A stretch of 64,000 nucleotides of DNA from positions 11,842,001 through 11,906,000 of the forward strand of contig CP075497.1 in the NCBI GenBank assembly GCA_021613535.1. Direction: 5' to 3'. Numbering within the stretch: position 1 is the stretch's first letter; each line of letters starts with the position of its first letter. The DNA is from Adineta vaga. Taxonomy: Eukaryota; Rotifera. The translations under genes and the position numbers were made by a program. This document shows, piece by piece, positions 23,173 to 34,127 of this stretch. Under the pieces are notes generated by a model that was not told where the DNA came from, searched no databases, and saw nothing but the letters and a program-made list of their open reading frames with translations.

Positions 23173-24978
23173 TTAATAACGATAACTTGAATAATTTCCA
23201 TATCGACCAACTAAATTCGTAACTCCAAGATATCTCAAAGGTAATACATGTTCCATATCACTATCACTATCATATTTTGAAGAACTATAAGCTGAAGTAC
23301 TCAATGGTAATTCATAGCTATTCGTATATGTTGTACGAGTACGAGTTGGAAGACGTGATGAAACATCGAGATGACGTGTTCGATAACCTAAAGAATATTA
23401 AAAGAATGAAGTGAATAGATAGACGAATTTGTTTATCGTACTCGAACTAGTATAGGATGGTCGAGATCTTGCTAATTCACTTTCTGCAGATCGTAAACGT
23501 GTTTGAGTTTCTTCCAGTTGATTTCTTAATTTCGCACAAAGTGATAATGCTGCTTCGGTAATCACCTGTTGAGGAATAAGTTGATTATTTTTACATGCAG
23601 CAATGGTTTCTTCAGTTACACGTGAAAAATCAATTTGATTAAGTAATTCTTCTCGTTCCGTATTACTCAATTGTGTTGATTTTTCTAAATATGATATCAG
23701 AATTACAAAGTGACAAACAGTAAAAGAGAAATTTACCATTTTTAAGAATATCATCAAGTGCAAGTAAAAGACTATCGTGTGAACTACGTTGCTCTTTTGG
23801 TATACATGTTGCTAATTTAACAAATTGTTCACTGGTTAATGTACCACGTTGACGAAGTTGTTCAACATAAGAGTCAATCAGTATTGATAACTAAAACATG
23901 AACTTTGAAAATAAAATCTTACTGCTTTCAAATGAATTACTTTTGCTAATAATTGTGGATCTTTTGAATGTTCATCTTTATGTTTACTAACACGTTCTAA
24001 TAATCTTGTCATAACATCATCAGATATATTTTCCATATTGTCTTCTAAATCCGAGGAATTTAAAATTGCTTGAGTAATAAATGATGATAAAGTTGATTCA
24101 CATTCACATTTTAATTCCACAGCTTTTTCATAAGCAGCATTATGCCATGTTAAAGGTAATTGTTCTAATGTAGTACCCAATTCTTTAACAATTTCATCAA
24201 GTATTGCTCGTTTTTCGTCGTTAGTTTTACTTGGTGTATCTTCTTTTCGTGCGACCGGTGTAAAAGCACTTTGATGTTCACTTTCATTTTCTGTGGTTGT
24301 TGTTGTTGTTGTTGTGGTAGTGTTGGTTGGAGGTGATGTATGAGTTGAAGTTTGATCGAGAACATTTGCAGCTATGTAATGTTTAGCAAATGGAAGAATG
24401 GCATTTTTATTTTCTTTTGGACATAATTTAATTAATTCGATTATCCAATCAAGTGGTAAACGACTAATTATTTCACGATCAGATTTTGTTAATTGTGGTC
24501 CTGCTCCGAATGACAAAGATTCAATAATAACTTCTAAACATTTATCAACAATATGTGCTTGTTTCGCCCATTGTTGATATTGACCAACACATTGTTCAAG
24601 TAAAACTAATGGAATTCCTAAATCATATTTGATACGTGCAACGGAAAGTATTTTATCGAAACGTTCATCAAGTAATGCGCCTAGTGTATCACATTCGATA
24701 AAACAAGCTGCAGAACGAAGTGGAACAATATTTTTATGATCAATTGATATTGGAATGGAATAAAAATAATCCGCTAGTTGATTGAAAACATCTACGCCGC
24801 CGGGAAAGTCCTTTAATTGAACGACATACGGTGCGGAGCTTGTTGATGCTGCAACTGCTTTTTTAAAATAATCACTTTTAGTGAATAATGGAAATGTATG
24901 AAGTTTAAATTCCGTTAAATCGACAACGACAGTTATGTCAGATAATTCACCAGTACGACGAAACTTTTCGAAATTCAT
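23173..24978 (-). CDS. BTB-NPH3 protein of the plant NPH3/RPT2-like type
   Basis: Four exons (24978-23923, 23890-23737, 23684-23442, 23387-23173) join in perfect phase to 555 residues. The N-terminal BTB domain (about 1-105) reads LSDITVVVDLTEFKLHTFPL, then VQLKDFPGGVDVFNQLADYF and HKNIVPLRSAACFIEC; plant NPH3 has DVTVVVEDQTFHLHRFPLLSKS, KLHDLPGGAKAFE and SNVVPVRCAAEYLEM in the same order. The NPH3 domain (about 150-455) includes LPLDWIIELIKL, ILIDSYVEQLRQRGTLTSEQ, the CHDGLYRAI-like SHDSLLLALDDIL, and QIDFSRVTEETIAACKNNQL then IPQQVITEAALSLCAKLR, parallel to [28 protein letters not shown]. A short coiled coil follows (LEETQTRLRSAESELA), then an Arg/Ser/Tyr-rich tail. Plant members are CUL3 adaptors in phototropin signalling; function here is unknown. 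A Thr run lies near residue 225. Confidence 0.85.
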
Positions 24979-27000
24979 TCTCTATTATAAAGAAAACGAA
25001 TCGACCATCAAATGATGATGATGTTGACAATAAAAGAAAAGAAAAATATATATTTGTTCAACCTTGTGTAGGTTTCGTCCAAGAAAAAAGAAAGAAGAGG
25101 AAAAAAAGAAAAGAATGAGAAATACTCGCAAAGATCTACTGTCGATACAAGTGCCGTTCACACTTACGAGTAGTTGGAAAAAAAAACAAAGAAATTCACT
25201 TCAGTTGAACTTTGACGACCCTACAAAGTTTTCATATAAATGACGATTCCGCTTCTTTTCTTCTTCAGATTACAATATACTATTGATTATTCTTTCTATA
25301 GAGAAAAATTCGAAAAAAAAAGGAATTTTGAGTTGATTTAATGTTGAAGGAGATTGTGGCTTATCGAAAACAATAAGGCCACTATTGCTGACGTCATTAA
25401 CAGGTTTTTTTCTCAGTCAGATGTGAAAAGACGAAAATGTGTTTGAAAGAATGGATGATCGTGGTTTCTCGACGGGGTTTCAAATGACGATTGCATCTAT
25501 CTGAGTGTTTGTTGATGAAGAAAAAGAAAATGCGTTTATTAAAGATTGACTGACAGTTTCGTTTGTTATTGTTGTTGTTGGTGTTCTTGTTTTCATACTG
25601 TGGAATAGTAGGTCATGTGTTTTGAAATGATAAAATCAAATTAAACTTTGATGAAAGGAAAAGAAAAAAAATGTTTTAGAAATGTTTTTCTTTCTTGAAT
25701 TTCAAGCAGCTTTTACTTTTCAAATGACAATGGAATTTTTTGCTTTCAGCTTTGTTTATATCTTCAATTTAAGAAAGATTTAAGTGATAAAAATATTAGA
25801 AACGGTATGGTTGACTGTGTGAAAGTCGATGATACAGTTTGAAACAAGTTAAGTGATCATACCCACTATATTATTGGAGTCTTAGAATTAATTCTGAAAG
25901 TTCAATAGATCTTATTCGATCTTAGATGACAAAGAAAAGATCATGAACGATTATGTACTGAATCTGATGACATATTAAAAGATTGCGATTAACTTATATG
26001 TACAAAAATGATATAGTTTCTTTGCCTATCTATTTACAAACAATTAGAAGTAGACGAAAAGCAAACTCACACACACACATCGAATTCTTTACGTAAAGAA
26101 ATAAAATTATGTTTGTTTAAGTTTATCAAAGATTTCATTCGATCGAATTTTATTTTTGTTGCCGAGTAAAAACACAAAATTTTGATGATTCTTATTTAAA
26201 TATAGAAACAAGTAACGTACCATTTGAAATCGAAAGTTGAGCATTGATTATCCTGCATATGAAAATTTATTTATTTACAACAGAAAGCAAAAAACATGTC
26301 TACATTTTAAAATAAAAAATAAAAATATGATGATAAAAGAAAATTCGTTAATATATATATTGCTCTCTTTAAGAATTTTCCCGCGTGCTTAAATCGAATA
26401 AATCTATTTCGCCTGCTTTGCACTGACGACTTATTCTTAACATATACCAGTATACGTTGAACATCTATCTGTGCTGATATAAAGTTGGTAACACTACATT
26501 TCCTTAATTCTAATTGATCAGACGCCATTAAATAGGTGAAATCTAGTAACGTTAACAATGATTACGATGATTGTATTTCATAAATCAGATTAATATTACC
26601 ATTTTCTTTTTTGTCCATTTATTCAAACGGTGATATCCAACCGTTTCTTCACGTTGGTGTCGAAAGGAAGAGATTAGTCGGTCTATGTAATTATCTTCGA
26701 AGTAACGAGTTCTTCAGTTGATGATAAAACACATTCCAGATCAAACGACACGAACCGTAGACGGCGATAAATGAAAGAATAGCCAACTTCTTTGTATTAA
26801 GATAACAGCCAAAGGAACACTGATATAGATACATTTTGTAACATTTTACACATCGTATTATGGAATATCGAATTCTAATAGATGCAATATCATATGATTC
26901 GAATAAACTGGAATGATGACGTGCTCAGTTCGATAAAGAAAAGCTTAATCTACAAGATAATGTTTTTCCTCAATCTTACTTCGATATTGAACGAGCATCG
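24979..27000. other. About 2 kb without a recognisable gene
   Basis: Upstream of the NPH3-like gene start. AT-rich, with a CA microsatellite (about 26070-26080) and many stops in all frames. The minus-strand frames at 26307 and 26950 show no family resemblance. No RNA gene seen. Confidence 0.4.
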
Positions 27001-27003
27001 AGG

Positions 27004-27055
27004 GTGGGTGTGGGTATGAAAGAAGAAGAGATACCCACACCCACACCCACACCCC
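27004..27055. repeat. Inverted telomere-like TGTGGG/CCCACA tract
   Basis: Left arm GGGTGGGTGTGGGTAT on the plus strand, a 13-bp purine spacer, then ATACCCACACCCACACC continuing as CCCACA units up to 27055. TGTGGG is the telomere unit described for bdelloid rotifers. The two arms point at each other (G-rich then C-rich on the plus strand), as in a head-to-head fused telomere. The right arm ends exactly where the duplicated block (copy A) begins. Confidence 0.7.
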
Positions 27056-27222
27056 TTGTTTTTCATATTCAACAGAGATGCGATCATGTTTTTTTGATTC
27101 CCTTCATGCCAAGAAAACTTCACATATCTCTGAATGTTTTGTCCAAATAATAATATTAGATTAATCACAATTTCATTTTCTTTGATTTAAACTTATTTTT
27201 TTAAACTTTTTCAGATTTTCAA

Positions 27223-28646
27223 ATGAATGACTCAACTGTTCTCAGTCATATTTATCTGTGTGAATCTTTATGTTATTCTTCTGGAAAGATACGACCATCA
27301 GATTGTACAGAAAGATCCAAACTTCTTTCAAGTTTAGCATTACTTCTAAATGGAAATGCATCATGTACAGCAGTTTATGTTCATCAAGGTGAACGATGTG
27401 TTTTTGTTAGCAGAAATGATCCAATTGCAGCTACTGATGAAAGATATTTTAATGGGTTTTTTCGTTTAATACGAATTTATGCTAATTTATGTTTCAGCAA
27501 TCACCAACAAATAGCTGACGAAGTTCGAGATCAATTACGATGTCATGTTTTAGAATGCAATTCGAAAAAAATCATCCATCGTTTTATTGGTCGAAATGAA
27601 ATGATCATTGATCGATTACAAAAAATGCTTCAATGGAACCAAAAAGAAAAAGATCTCTTTATATCAGAACTTCAATCAAATTCAAAGCTGTACAAGGAAC
27701 GTCCTTTGATGACTGAAAAACTTTGTTTGATTGATGAAAATCAATCGGAAGAAGATTATGTTCAATTCTTATTTGATCAACTTGCCGAATTCATTACAGT
27801 TCGTGAACAATTAATTGATAACAAAGAAAATCCAACTGATCATCAATTATTATCAGCAACAAGGCTTGCTAAAATTCTTTATTCATGACGTTTATTTCAA
27901 TTTATGTTGAATCATTTAGATGAAAATACTGGTGCAGGTGTTTATTATTTTGAAAAAATATCAGCACATGATCGTTCATTACATATGCTTTTAAAATATT
28001 TACATGTTCGTACAAATTATGTTATTGATCTGTATAAAAATATTACATTGAAACTTATTTCATCAATTGAAACAATTAAATACTTATCTGTTACTCCAAG
28101 ACAAGCTTTCGAAAATATCTTCACAAATTTGTGTCATTTAGCAGATGGAGATTTATTAAATATTTTATCAAATATGAAAAGTGAAACATTTTATAATGAA
28201 CATTTAGATAAATTAAAAAGAATTGATAATAATCCTAATCAATCCGTTCATATTCATGCAGAAATATTACCTATTGATCATTGATTAAATATGAATATCA
28301 ATGAAACAAATGGATTGCGAGATGTTGAAATAGGAATTTGAAAATGCCTTGTTTATTATGTTGGTTGTACATCGATTATTTGAACAAAAAATATGATCGT
28401 TGTTTTTGTCAACCATGTACCAATAGAAAAATAGATACCAAATGGTGTTTTCGAGAAAATGAAGATCCAAATATTATCAACATGATCAATCAAGAACTTA
28501 TCACAAGAATCGAACAAGCAATTAAAAAACGATGTACTGATAGTCAACGGACTGATCCAAAGAAAAGTGGCGACATCGACATCATGTCTACTTCAATAGA
28601 AGGAAAGGATTTTGATAGAAAAATATATTATAAAAAGAAGACTTGA
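27223..28646 (+). pseudogene. Deaminase-like gene, copy A (broken)
   Basis: Intronless, with start ATGAATGACTC shared with copy B. The C-terminal part holds HAE (about 28255) and, about 80 nt later, PCLLCW, the zinc-ligand arrangement of cytidine-deaminase-fold proteins. The order HAE then GI.K.PCxxCW recalls the OTT_1508-like deaminases common in fungi and some protists, whose targets are not well known. The N-terminal part is helical with no family I recognise. Breaks: TGA at 27886-27888, TGA at 28282-28284, then TGA plus a one-base loss at about 28335-28345 just before PCLLC. Copy B is open at all three places, so these are lesions in copy A rather than features of the family. Probably a non-functional relic. 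Confidence 0.7.
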
Positions 28647-28981
28647 GAATGTATTCGTGTAATAGGTTATTTTTCTTATATGGAAAAGGGTTTAGCAGAA
28701 ATAAACTCTGTGTTGTAATCTCCGCACATACTGACTGTTCATATAATAATATAAATATAATAAAACATTATTACTACTAAAGTTTCATCAAAAGCAACAG
28801 CGAAAGTTATTTTATATTTCATCAATTAATCCAATATCTAATACAATGGAATTGATCCATGAATTTTAGAATGACAATGTAAGATTATTATTATATAAAT
28901 ATCTTTTTTTTTAAAGTTCGTTTTATTTTATAGATACAAAAAAAGAGAAGATTAGTTTATTACTATCAATAGAACATTTCT

Positions 28982-29138
28982 TTCAATCTTCCACAAGTAT
29001 AACATCATTTGTTTGTATATTATCTTCCATGTCATTCACTTCTTCATCAGGTCCAAACTAAACATAAAGAATAAGATTGAATCCATTGAGTGTTATTTTA
29101 ACTTACAAAATATTCGACAAGAGATGGTTTATCTTTTT
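28982..29138 (-). pseudogene. RAD1 3'-end fragment inside duplication copy A
   Basis: Matches the terminal RAD1 exon (42371-42445) and start of the previous one at 42494-42518, with the same stop, splice acceptor and VEYF codons on the minus strand. It stops at 29138 and continues into unrelated sequence. It therefore has no promoter and no catalytic or ring-forming part. Confidence 0.8.
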
Positions 29139-29149
29139 AATCTTTTTAT

Positions 29150-29310
29150 TATATTTAAAATAATTACATGATCACCATCAACTGCCCAACCAGTTGCAAT
29201 ACTTGATGCACAATGTGTTCAATTTGATTATTTACATCTTCACATATTTCATCAGGAAGATTATTATTATGAAACTTAAATGGAGGATCACATTCATGTA
29301 CAAGTAAATA
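29150..29310 (-). pseudogene. Possible coding relic, unassigned
   Basis: On the minus strand an open stretch encodes HYLLVHECDPPFKFHNNN followed by LPDEICEDVNNQIEHIVHQ, with amino-acid composition like real protein. It has no start, no flanking splice signals that I trust and no family I recognise. Confidence 0.25.
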
Positions 29311-29326
29311 ATGAACTATGTTTTAA

Positions 29327-30192
29327 GTGCTACTTATGCTACTGTTAGTATCCGTATATGAAAACATAGGTGGATATGCGAAAGTCTTATTCTTTTTCTA
29401 TGAAAAAGATTTAGCAACTGCGGAAAAGATACTTCCTTCTAATCATCGTGAAGTGGCTGCTTCTTCTAATAACATTGGCTTATTATATGATAAAATGGGC
29501 GAATATTTGAAAACACTTTCATATTAAAAAAAAGTACTTGAAATTCGTTAGAAAATTTTTCCTTCAAATCATCTTGATCTGGATATGACATATAATAATC
29601 TTGGTTATTGTTATGTGATAAGATGGATGATTATTCCAAAGTAATTTTTGCCCTGAAACAATAGTGGAGTATATTTTGCAATAGAACAGTATTTTAAAGC
29701 ACTTCCATACTTACTTGAAGCGATTGAAATAGCTGAACAGAATCTTGCACCAGATCATACGGATTTAGTAACTGCTTATGATAATATTGGTTTCGTCTAC
29801 GATAAAATTGTGAATCAATCTGAAGCATTTATGTACTTTGAAAAATCACTTAATATTCCTATGAAAGTTCTTGCATCAGATGCTTCTAGTCGGATTGGTT
29901 CTTAATAGTAATATTGGTCTAATGCTTTCTGATATGGCAGAAAATGTCAAAGATGTTTCATACTTTGAAAAAGCTGTTTCAAATCGCTGAAAACATTCTT
30001 CCTCGAGATCAATCAGTTTTGGTTAATCTTTGCAACCACATGTGCATTGTCTATATAAATAGTAACGATAACTCAAAAGCATTTTCTTGTTTTAAAAAAG
30101 TATATGAAATTCATCAGAAAATCGATCCTTCAAATCATCCGACGGTAGATGGCAAGGAAATTTTTCTTGAATATCTCAAACGAAGACAATAA
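29327..30192 (+). pseudogene. Kinesin-light-chain-like TPR array, decayed
   Basis: Repeated 42-residue TPR units with the bdelloid-common wording NIGLLYDKMGEYLKTL, YNNLGYCYDKMDDYSK and AYDNIGFVYDKI, each followed by an ILPSNH/IFPSNH/LAPDHT linker. Units occur in more than one frame, with stops at about 29525, 29550 and 29905 and a frame change near 29610-29650. The last unit ends with a stop at 30190-30192. No start exon or partner domain is visible. Intact proteins of this kind are scaffolds in protein-protein interactions. Confidence 0.7.
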
Positions 30193-31634
30193 CTAATGAT
30201 TTTTGTTTATTCCAAAATAAAATCTATCTTCGCTTCACTCTCACACTGATCCATATCAACGGAATAGAATACAATCTCAAAATTTGTCATAAGAATGAAA
30301 AAATAAACAAGATCGATCATTGATTCATGTTTATCAAGAAGAGATAATAACACCTAAAACATTCGAATACATTGACAAGGAATTTTCAGACGTTTAATAT
30401 ATTAATTGAATTTCAAGATGAAAAATATCGCTACATTCAATTTATAACAAAGATAAGTTTTTTATCACATGATCATCTAAAGTAAAAGATTTTATTCTTT
30501 AAACAATAAGAAATGTGTAGAATTTTTCTTCATCTTCTTTTTTTGAATAAGTATGCCTAATCTTTTCAATATGAACATATAGCGCGCCGTCATGGACGTC
30601 GAATAACCAACATGATTGTTCAACTTTGACATATTCTTTCTTCAGTCAATGTTCATTCAGCTCATTTTTTTAGTCTATTCAAGATCATTCGCGTATCTAT
30701 GGCACAAAAAATTTTCTTCTTCCCATATGTTGAAAATTAGTATATTCTTATATGAAAAAGTCATATTAAATACGAAATCTTTTTTATTTATAAAGAGATC
30801 GAACATAATAAATTTGACATAGTTTTTCGTATTTAATTAGTTGAACTTGAAATATTAAACTAACTAATTATTTAAATAAATATCAACATGATTATCTCTA
30901 TTCAAATTCTTCAGAAATCTTTATAAATATTCAATGAAAACATATAATTGATCGATATTGAATTGATTTCAGTAGTATCGAAAAGAAATCTGGTAAAGAG
31001 GGTTATTCTATGTCTTCTCATTAGCTATTAGATGATTATTATAAACAACTTTAGATTTATTCAAACTATCAGTCGACATTATATCTTTTTCTTTTTTTAA
31101 AAGTTATTTTATATTAAATGATATTAACACAAACTGACTTGGTGAAACTTAAAATGAGCTATCTTATCGATAGAATGATGACATCAGATACAGAGTATTT
31201 TTTCTTGTTGTATTTCATGCGAGTTACAATGTAAATAAAGGACTCGTACAAAGCCTTTTTGGTAAAATAAAAAGTTGTCTAATTTACGCGTATGTTCAAA
31301 GATCGACTCTTATTTTACTATGTGAAATCTGTGAATGTTAGGATTTTGTAAAGAATTAACTCGGATATTATCAAAATAGATAATTACTTATTAATAATCA
31401 ATATTAGTTTTCCGTAGGTACAAACATCGTTTAAACAAACAAAGTTTTATGTAGAACTTTTGTTATTTCAATTTTGAAACAAAACTGTCGAAAATATTTA
31501 TTTCCGTTTTTTTTCTATTTCAGAAAAACACAATATGTGTTGAATAGAAAAAAGATCGGACTAAAAATGAATACTTTTATCAATTGATAATTATATACAA
31601 TTTTCATTTATTCGTTTACGGTTGTAAACTTTTG
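30193..31634. other. AT-rich stretch without a recognisable gene
   Basis: Stops are dense in all six frames. The frame at 30616-30822 is only a low-complexity hydrophobic shadow. Nothing repeated or RNA-like was noticed. Confidence 0.4.
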
Positions 31635-33071
31635 TTAAAACTCGAATGACTCATTCTGCTGCATCGGTGTAATTTTGGAATCGATCGTTTTATTGGTATC
31701 ACTATTATCACTAATGGAAAGATGACCATATTGCTTCACTATCCACATAAAACCTTGATAGAGCCACACACCAACAATGGCTCCGATAATTGGACCGATG
31801 ATCGGTACCCAAAAGAAATAGTTATGTACACTAAATACTTCATTCCAACCATAGATAAATGCTCCGAAAAGACGTGGACCAAGATCACGTGCCTAAGTAT
31901 AACAAAATAAAGAGAATAAGACTGTGCTTCAATTAATATATATATAATTTGCATACAGGATTAATTGCAGCACCAGCATTAATTGAAAATCCACAAATAA
32001 TTCCTATAACAATCAATGCAAAGGCAAATGGTTTCATTGCATTTGACATCATATGATTAAATTCCTACACAAAATGACTTCTCAATTACTTATTTATCTA
32101 TTTCAATTGACTCTCTTACGTTCGTCACTGCCATGATAAATATCATCAAAATAGCGGTACCCACAATTTGATCAACGAATGCATTCCAGTTATGTATACC
32201 ACGGATGGCATTGTAAAGAAAATATCAGCTGTACCACTATCACCTGTCATCTGTCTTACACCTCCATCGTATGCATCGAATTGCTTCAAATAGACAAGAT
32301 AGACTAGGGCAGCTCCTAAAAATGCACCCAAAATTTGACCAATAATATAGAAGATACATTGTAATGGTTTCACTTTGCGAATAGTCATTAACGATATACT
32401 CAAGGCTGGATTGAGATGAGCACCTAAAATAATCAATATTGATTTATATTAAATACTATTTTGAATCTTTCTCATACCAGTTATTGATCCAACAAGCATT
32501 AAGGCTACAAAAAACAAGAATAGAAATTAAAATAAATCATTTTTTTGTATATTATAGGAAATAAAGATTGATGAATTTGACTTTTTTTGGAATTTATGAT
32601 TCTATGTTACTATGGATATTATCTTTTTCTTCATGAAATAAGGCTGAAAAGGTGGTCATAAGCAAAGAAAAAAGATTATTATCATATTAGATTAAAAAAC
32701 GATCGATCGATCAAATGTGTAACTGTATATAGTATTTAGATTTGTTCCGGTTGTCATTCTTAGAAGAATTAACTACTACTCATTACAGACAGAAGAATCC
32801 TTTTCGAAATGAAAATAGATTTTATATAATAGTGTTTGAAAAAAAGATCAATGAAGATGATATTCTGATTATTGTCTATATTTTCTATAAATATAACCTG
32901 CATATGTGCCAACACCAAATGCAATGCAATTGGAATTGTAGAATGAAAATTTTGTTGAGTAAATTTATAGTTAGCAATAGAGGCTTCACCAATAAGTATA
33001 AGAATACATGTTGCAAAACATTCCGCTAACAAGTGAACCGCATATTGTTGTAACTCTTTTATATTCACCAT
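31635..33071 (-). pseudogene. Aquaglyceroporin (AQP3/9-type), with two frameshifts
   Basis: Major intrinsic protein channel for water and glycerol. Exon 1 begins MVNIKELQQYAVHLLAECFA. Both pore motifs remain: HLNPAL (first NPA, about 32415) and INAGAAINPARD (second NPA; the Asp after NPAR marks the glycerol-conducting group). Splice signals and phases between exons are preserved. Two breaks interrupt the reading frame: a tandem GCATT doubling at about 32918-32928 (the IAFGVGTYA segment needs another frame), and a one-base loss at about 32212-32225 between ADIFF and AIRGIHNWN. The C-terminus ends NESFEF. Either a young pseudogene or an allele with assembly or sequencing errors. Confidence 0.8.
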
Positions 33072-34127
33072 CTTTTGTTTTCCTTTTCTGTTCTAATCGA
33101 AAATAATTGGAGTAGTCTGAATTAAAGTACAAAATAAAAAGATACTTGTATTAATTCTTCATTCTTTTTTTTCTAGTCTCGTTACTGTCATAAAGTTATC
33201 AAGGCCATTGGCTGGCCTCGTAAAAATCATGGACATTTATCTTCTTATAGAAATACAACAATACATCAATTTGACTTCTTAATCTATACTACGACGTATA
33301 AAACCGATAAGAAACAAGTGTTTATATCGGAGTTTAAAATATCATAGAAAACGAAATATTTTTGTCATTTATTCGCTTTTAATATTTATTCGCTTATCGA
33401 GGTTTATCAAATATTTGACAAAGGTTAAATCCGTATAAACTAAACTTATATGAAATACAACGATCAGAAATGAGTTACGTATAGGAAGTTAAACAACTGT
33501 CATGCATGCGATTGTCCTATATTCATTCACTTGTTGACGTATATAGAAAACGTTAAATGAATAACTTATGTATGTGCTATTATCCTAGATATACATCTAA
33601 AGTGATCAGGAATTGATACGATTTTGTTATGCAACTCATGAATTAGGATCGAGAGATTACACTTCAATAGGATTTTATTGTGCATATATGAAGTAATATT
33701 TATATTTATAAAGCGTCATCTTGCCCTGGACAACACAAGACGAAAAATATTTCTCAAACTAAATGATTTTATATCCTTTCTTTTTCAAGACTCAGTTCTA
33801 CTCGTAAGCAAATATTTCTTATCTCCTTTCTCGGTCACCTTTGTTTTATTTTGCGTTCCTCTTCATGTCATTTGCAAAGAGACGAACAATATTTGTTTTG
33901 CGTTTCAGGTTACGACTTGGTGAGAACAATTGCTATTGGTTTGTGTGCGGTATATTCGTGTATTGTCGTGGATGGGTGTGGCTGTGTGTATATCTTCTCG
34001 TGATCAGCAATAATAATTTCATCACTTTTATTTATTGGAATGTAATTAAATAAAAAGATTATTATACCACAGATAAACCTAAATAAATCTATTCTCAAGA
34101 AACAAGAAATATCAAGAAAGATAATTT
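33072..34127. other. Spacer upstream of the aquaglyceroporin
   Basis: About 1 kb, AT-rich. It may hold the aquaporin promoter near 33072-33200. The overlapping frames around 33678-34098 have hydrophobic, biased composition and no resemblance to known proteins. Confidence 0.35.

Larger units (their letters stand above)
27056..29138 (+). repeat. Segmental duplication copy A (deaminase-like gene plus RAD1 3' end)
   Basis: Direct repeat of 40311-42518 at high nucleotide identity, covering the leader beginning TTTTCATATTCAACAGAGATG, the whole deaminase-like gene, its 3' region, and the last RAD1 exons. Relative to copy B it lacks about 165 bp just before the ATG and about 55 bp in the 3' region, but keeps a stretch of the gene that copy B has lost. 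It ends inside a RAD1 exon, at ATGGTTTATCTTTTT. Confidence 0.85.
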
